Positions 6,581 to 10,000 of a stretch of DNA of 10,000 bases are shown in pieces. The translations under genes and the position numbers were made by a program. The stretch's first letter is position 1. Every line of letters starts with the position of its first letter. Source of the DNA: Leptospira kirschneri serovar Cynopteri str. 3522 CT (GTDB lineage Bacteria; Spirochaetota; Leptospiria; Leptospirales; Leptospiraceae). Under the pieces are notes generated by a model. The model did not search any database. It saw only the letters and a list, made by a program, of their open reading frames with translations, and had not been told where the DNA came from. The stretch spans positions 1 through 10,000 of the forward strand of contig NZ_AHMN02000009.1 in the NCBI RefSeq assembly GCF_000243695.2, given 5' to 3'.

Positions 6581-7865
6581 ATGGTCACGAAGATCTTCAA
6601 TGAGAGATACCGTTGGGCTTTTAAGAAAGAAAAAAGTCTGATCCTCGATGAATTCGTAGAAGTCACCGAATATAATCGATCCTATGCGAGAACAATCTTA
6701 CGAGGAACCGAAGGGAAAAAATCTTCTTCAAAACAACTTAGAAAAAAGATTCCTGTTTATGACGAAGAAGTAAGAAAAGCTTTAGAATTTATTTGGGAAG
6801 TTCTGGATCGAATTTGTTCAAGGAGAATGAAAGCCACAATCCCGGAAGTCCTAAAACAAATCGAACACCTACAAAACTACCCACTCAACAAACATCTCAA
6901 AACAAGACTTCTATCCATCAGCTCTGCAACCATCGATCGTTTACCCAAACGAATTCGATTCAAATTTAGAGGACGCGGTACTTCCACTACAAGACAACCT
7001 CGGTTTCTCATTGATAAAATCCCGATCAAAACTTTCGGAGAATGGAAAGATACATCCCCCGGTTTTACCCAAGTGGATCTCATTGCTCATAACGGCGGGA
7101 ATGTATATGGAGGTTTTTTCTCAACTCTTTGTGCGACAGACGTTTGCACTGGCTGGACTATCTGCATCTTAGTAAAGAACGAAACAGAATTTCAAATGCT
7201 AAAAGCCTTTTTCAGGCTCAGAAAAGCATTCCCATTCCCTTTACTCGGAATTCATTCAGACAACGGTTCTGAATTTATCAATGATACGATTCTTCGCTTT
7301 GCGGCAAAATATCAGCTTACTTTCCACTCGGGATCGTCCTTACAAAAAGAATGATAACCCACATATCGAACAAAAGAATTATTCAGTAGTTCGAAGAAAT
7401 ACAGGTTATTCGAGACTCGATAAACCGGAACACGCGGACTCCTTAAAAACCTTATATTCTTATCTGAATCTCTACAATAATTTCTTCTTACCCGTAATGA
7501 TTCTGATAGAGAAACACCGTATCGGATCCAAAGGAATCCGAAAATCCATAATCACCTTATACAAGAGTTTTAGAAAGAAAGGAAGTTTCAAAAATTGTGA
7601 AGAAGGAATTGATCTCTTTCTATTCGTCCTTAAATATTTTCGAACTCAAAGAAAAGATCAATCAACTTAAAGCACAGATCGTTCGGTCAGCCGCGCCGAT
7701 CCGAAATCCAATCTAAAAAGTCAGAATCCGAAGAAAGAAATCACTCATACCATCCCCGTCTGGAGAAGAGAAATTAATTCAGAAACAAAAAGTCCGTTTA
7801 TCGAAAGACAAAGAATCGAAGAACTACGGCGAGCAACCCAAAAACTCTGGGAAACCAGAAAGTAG
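6581..7865 (+). pseudogene. DDE transposase (integrase catalytic core), frameshifted
   Basis: Starting at ATG 6581, behind GGGAGAG (6570-6576), the first frame runs to 7354. It carries an N-terminal helical DNA-binding region, then Asp166 (TQVDLIAHNGG) and Asp227 (HSDNGSEFIN) of the DDE triad. An extra C at 7324-7325 (ACTTTCCACTCG) throws it out of frame. The second frame resumes with TRDRPYKKNDNPHIEQKNY, holding the catalytic Glu. Near 7525-7555 it shifts again: from about 7548 a third frame reads SPYTRVLERKEVSKIV and KEKINQLKAQI to a stop at 7714-7716, the expected C-terminus. An open stretch in the second frame (7671-7862, ...IPVWRREINSE...TQKLWETRK) ends at a TAG 26 bases before the right inverted repeat. 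It may be the original tail after a further indel. The gene is non-functional. Confidence 0.8.
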
Positions 7866-7891
7866 TTTACGCCTTTCAAATTTGCTCCTAT

Positions 7892-7917
7892 ATTTGGAGT
7901 AGATTTTTATATGATTC
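7892..7917 (-). repeat. IS right inverted repeat
   Basis: This is the complement of the left repeat at 6488-6513, with one mismatch. Its outer end is at 7917. Confidence 0.75.
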
Positions 7918-8077
7918 CCCTCTGCTCTTTCGAGTCGTTTTTTCTTGATGCAAGTCGGGTTAAGCTGGTTTGTGATTGGATTTTTCGAGTTAAGTTTGGA
8001 TTGATGGAATAACGTGTTTTTATGATATTCGTATATTCGGCTGCCTTAGCTTTTTATGCGACGTGCGTAGATTAATA
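7918..8077. other. intergenic stretch right of the IS
   Basis: No coding signal is visible. The final 25 bases before the GTTAGGC core at 8078 (GACGTGCGTAGATTAATA) loosely resemble the end of the structured repeat before 8901. The IS may therefore have landed in, or beside, the upstream part of an older cassette end. Confidence 0.3.
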
Positions 8078-8084
8078 GTTAGGC
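8078..8084 (+). other. attC-like GTTAGGC core, left boundary of a cassette
   Basis: GTTAGGC matches the integron core GTTRRRY. The following bases, GTTAGGCGGCAAGCCAG, resemble those after the second boundary at 8901 (GTTTGGCGACAGGCAGAAAG). It stands 43 bases before the start codon of the membrane protein gene, as expected at the 5' edge of a cassette. Confidence 0.45.
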
Positions 8085-8126
8085 GGCAAGCCAGTAAATT
8101 TTCTAAAATATTAAGGGACTAAAATT

Positions 8127-8708
8127 ATGAGTTCAATAATCGATAGTCTTTCGGCTTTATCTGTTTCTATCAAAGACTTAATTGCATCAATAGTTTCACC
8201 TAAAGGTTTAATTACCTTAGCGTCGCTATTGATTCTTATCATTGTATCTTTAATCGTATATGAATATATAACGGATCAATTGTACCTATCGCGTTATCAA
8301 CAAAAGTTGATTTTATTTGAAAGAATAGTGTCACTCGATTCGAAAAAAATTGAAGCCGATGAAAATTTACTATTATTGAGAAGAAGCCTAATTGCTGAAT
8401 TGAATGAATATCAGCCAAAGAAAAGAATCAGCTTAAATACGGATATTGTAATTTCTGAATTTGGCTGGGAAGGATTTTGGAAATTTATATCTGGAGCATT
8501 TTTTGGAATTTTAATGCTTTTTTACGGTATTTTTTCAACAGAAGAAGATAAGAAAGATACGATTATAGGCTCAATAATATATTTAGCATTTGTTGGTGGA
8601 ATTTTTTATTTTATTCCAATAATATTTTTCCCTTGGGTAAATTATTTTCTGTTGCCAATTGTGCCATTTATTCTCTTATTAGGATTTTCAAAAATTTCTA
8701 ATAATTAA
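8127..8708 (+). CDS. four-helix membrane protein of unknown function, 193 aa
   Basis: I do not recognise the family. The protein has a hydrophobic segment at about residues 28-47 (LITLASLLILIIVSLIVY). A charged, probably coiled or helical loop follows (50-112, rich in Lys, Glu and Arg). Three more membrane segments lie at about 117-136, 146-168 and 172-188, with a short charged turn STEEDKKD between the second and third. No signal peptide or catalytic motif is seen. The start ATG has AAGGG nine bases upstream (8113-8117). The gene lies alone between a GTTAGGC core and a GCCTAAC-led structured repeat, like a single-gene cassette with no promoter of its own that I can see. Such small membrane proteins in cassettes are often immunity, toxin-partner or stress proteins, but nothing in the sequence decides this. 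Confidence 0.82.
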   Translation: MSSIIDSLSALSVSIKDLIASIVSPKGLITLASLLILIIVSLIVYEYITDQLYLSRYQQKLILFERIVSLDSKKIEADENLLLLRRSLIAELNEYQPKKRISLNTDIVISEFGWEGFWKFISGAFFGILMLFYGIFSTEEDKKDTIIGSIIYLAFVGGIFYFIPIIFFPWVNYFLLPIVPFILLLGFSKISNN

Positions 8709-8720
8709 AAACTGGCCATC

Positions 8721-8908
8721 GCCTAACTTCGTCTCCTCGCTCCGTTCGGGATCGCTAATGCGACCCTCACTGCGGGCTAAAGCCACATTTGCTTTGTCAC
8801 TCGGTTCGCGGGACTTTCGCTAAGGCTCACGCAAGCCTTCGTGCCAATCCTTCCGCGCGTTTAGCGAGCTCCAGACCGCAAACGTCGAAAAGCCCATTTC
8901 GTTTGGCG
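8721..8908. repeat. attC-like structured repeat, intact copy
   Basis: This 188-base block is much richer in G and C than its surroundings. It begins GCCTAAC (8721-8727, matching RYYYAAC) and ends GTTTGGC (8901-8907), one base off the complementary GTTAGGC. Inside are several short hairpins: GGCT-AA-AGCC (8775-8784), AAGGCT-CACGCA-AGCCTT (8822-8839), and TCGC-TAAT-GCGA with flanking GGG and CCC (8748-8766). It separates two unrelated genes, one ending 12 bases before it and one starting 15 bases after it. Its first 65 bases recur in decayed form at 3280-3342, and its first 14 at 9866. It fits an attC recombination site, longer than most. Another structured Leptospira dispersed repeat is the alternative. 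Confidence 0.6.
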
Positions 8909-8922
8909 ACAGGCAGAAAGAT

Positions 8923-9849
8923 TTGTTCTTAAGATACTTTATCGATACTAATATTTTCGGAAAACTTATTAAAGATAAGAATTATTTTGAAATTTTTTCC
9001 CTTGAAACAAAACGTTATAATGATTTTCCTAATTTGTTTTCCATCTATTTTACACCATTTTCGATTCTTGAATATCTCGGTATAAAAGTAAAAAATCCAA
9101 ATATTAAGTATAGTTCGAATCTCAAGAAGGAAACAATTGATGCTGAGATTATTAGAATAGTAAATGAAAGTTATCTATATTACATGTCTCAAGTCGAAAT
9201 TAGAAGAGAATATATTCTCCAGGTTGCGGAGAGTGCTGCATCTTTTGTTGATGAGAAAAACTTTTATTTCGGTTCGTTTTGTGATTACATTGTTAATCAT
9301 ACTACTCTAAAAAAAGATTTAGCACTCCACTTAACAGCGAATTATATTTATAATTTCAGATTTCCAAGTAATTTACGAAGATTTATTTCTGCCCAATTAT
9401 CCTATGATCTTTTCAGAAATAATATGCTTCCTTATTCAGTTAGTAAATTCCGTTTAATTGAAAGTGACTGGGATACTCAATGGTCCCGATTTAATAATGA
9501 ATCTGAAGGCAGGCTTTCCCCCTATGACAAAGCGCTTCGACTGAAGGCAAATGGGGATAATGTTGATTGTGATATTATTCATCACGCTGTAATGGGCTTT
9601 GAAGATAATCGAAAAACTTATCCTGTGTATATATTTACCGCTGATTCACCGGGAATCGTAGTTCCTCGAATATCCGTTTACAAAGGATTAGTTAGGTTTG
9701 TTGATTACTGGATTCATAAAACTAACGCATTCGATGCAAAATACTTTATAAAAAACTCTGAGGGAATAATAGTCTTTATTGACCAAAAAGGAAAGGTTAT
9801 TGGAAAAAAGAATGTTACTGAAATCCCGACCTTTGGCAAGGCTCCTTAA
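8923..9849 (+). CDS. long divergent PIN-like nuclease candidate, 308 aa
   Basis: The N-terminus RYFIDTNIFGKLI places Asp8 and Asn10 as in PIN-fold RNases. Glu50 (FSILEYLG) takes the second acidic position, Asp215 and Asp217 (NVDCDIIHHAVMG) the third, and Asp241 (IFTADSPG) the fourth. Between the second and third lies an insertion of about 165 residues, largely helical, so the protein is more than twice the length of VapC toxins. The C-terminal 60 residues (VDYWIHKTNAF, then a beta-rich GIIVFIDQKGKVIGKK) are unassigned. Translation must start at TTG 8923, 15 bases after the GTTTGGC core; no upstream ATG is in frame and the ribosome binding site (AGAAAG) is weak. There is no adjacent antitoxin gene. 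An RNase acting in toxin-like or defence roles is likely from the fold alone; the substrate is unknown. Confidence 0.7.
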   Translation: MFLRYFIDTNIFGKLIKDKNYFEIFSLETKRYNDFPNLFSIYFTPFSILEYLGIKVKNPNIKYSSNLKKETIDAEIIRIVNESYLYYMSQVEIRREYILQVAESAASFVDEKNFYFGSFCDYIVNHTTLKKDLALHLTANYIYNFRFPSNLRRFISAQLSYDLFRNNMLPYSVSKFRLIESDWDTQWSRFNNESEGRLSPYDKALRLKANGDNVDCDIIHHAVMGFEDNRKTYPVYIFTADSPGIVVPRISVYKGLVRFVDYWIHKTNAFDAKYFIKNSEGIIVFIDQKGKVIGKKNVTEIPTFGKAP

Positions 9850-9865
9850 AAACCTTCTGTCCATC

Positions 9866-10000
9866 GCCTAACTTCGTTAGTTCCTTCGATTGAAGAGTAA
9901 GCGACTAATGAAGCACAGGTTCTTTGAATTGAGGTAACTCCTTCCAAGCAAGCGTCCTCGGCTGCGTTTCCAAAGATTTAAAAAGATCTCTCAAAAACGA
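9866..10000. repeat. attC-like repeat, divergent copy running to the window edge
   Basis: GCCTAACTTCGT (9866-9877) follows the PIN-like gene by 16 bases, within the shared context CTGTCCATCGCCTAACTTCG, nearly the same as CTGGCCATCGCCTAACTTCG before 8730. After that the sequence departs from the 8721 copy, and no GTTAGGC core is reached by 10000. It may be a different attC variant of the same array. No gene is visible in these last 135 bases. Confidence 0.45.

Larger units (their letters stand above)
6488..7917 (+). mobile_element. degenerate insertion sequence with DDE (rve) transposase, about 1.43 kb
   Basis: The ends are 26-base inverted repeats with one mismatch. The left end reads GAATCATGTAAAAATCTACT inward and continues CCAAAT; the right end is its complement at 7892-7917. 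Between them lies a single transposase gene now split over three frames. The ORF layout and integrase-type catalytic domain resemble IS481-like elements, but the exact family is uncertain. No target-site duplication is evident next to the repeats. With its transposase broken the copy cannot move by itself, although the ends might still be used by an intact copy elsewhere. Confidence 0.65.

Noticed and set aside
6877..7083. Minus-strand open frame opposite the transposase
   Set aside because: It is a shadow of the coding strand of a recognisable transposase.

Overview
The window is AT-rich spirochaete-like DNA. The secreted leucine-rich-repeat (LRR) proteins have 23-residue units of the [12 protein letters not shown]...NQLTT type, which are abundant in pathogenic Leptospira. 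Together with the Leptospira-like AraC remnant and IS, they point to a pathogenic Leptospira chromosome. This assignment rests on recognition only; no search was run.

Layout. (a) 1-2506: three tandem LRR genes on the minus strand: one cut by the left edge (1-147), one of 329 aa (327-1316) and one of 287 aa (1468-2331). They carry two kinds of leader, and a recognisable sigma-70-like promoter lies in front of the first two. (b) 2507-4613: an island inside the LRR array, holding a ribbon-helix-helix/PIN toxin-antitoxin pair (2589-3262, plus strand), a decayed copy of a structured repeat (3280-3342) and an Rpn-family nuclease gene (3449-4435, minus strand). (c) 4614-6012: a fourth LRR gene, broken by one missing base. 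Its leader and first codons match the third LRR gene, its signal peptide matches the first, and its C-terminal half matches the second, so it is a visible recombinant. (d) 6030-6319: fossil C-terminus of an AraC-type regulator. (e) 6488-7917: a degenerate insertion sequence with 26-bp inverted repeats and a DDE transposase split across three frames. (f) 8078-10000: two apparent gene cassettes, a four-helix membrane protein and a long divergent PIN-like protein. They are separated and followed by sequence that begins GCCTAAC, and bounded on the other side by GTTAGGC or GTTTGGC. This is the geometry of integron attC sites.

The region reads as an accessory patchwork. Paralogous LRR genes recombine with each other, while toxin-like genes, a recombination-associated nuclease, an IS and cassette-like units have accumulated between them. 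The most interesting signal is the attC-like repeat family. An intact copy (8721-8908) and a partial copy (9866 onward) follow the two right-hand genes, and a decayed copy follows the toxin-antitoxin pair 5 kb away. That suggests all three loci were once mobilised by the same process. No integrase gene is present in the window.
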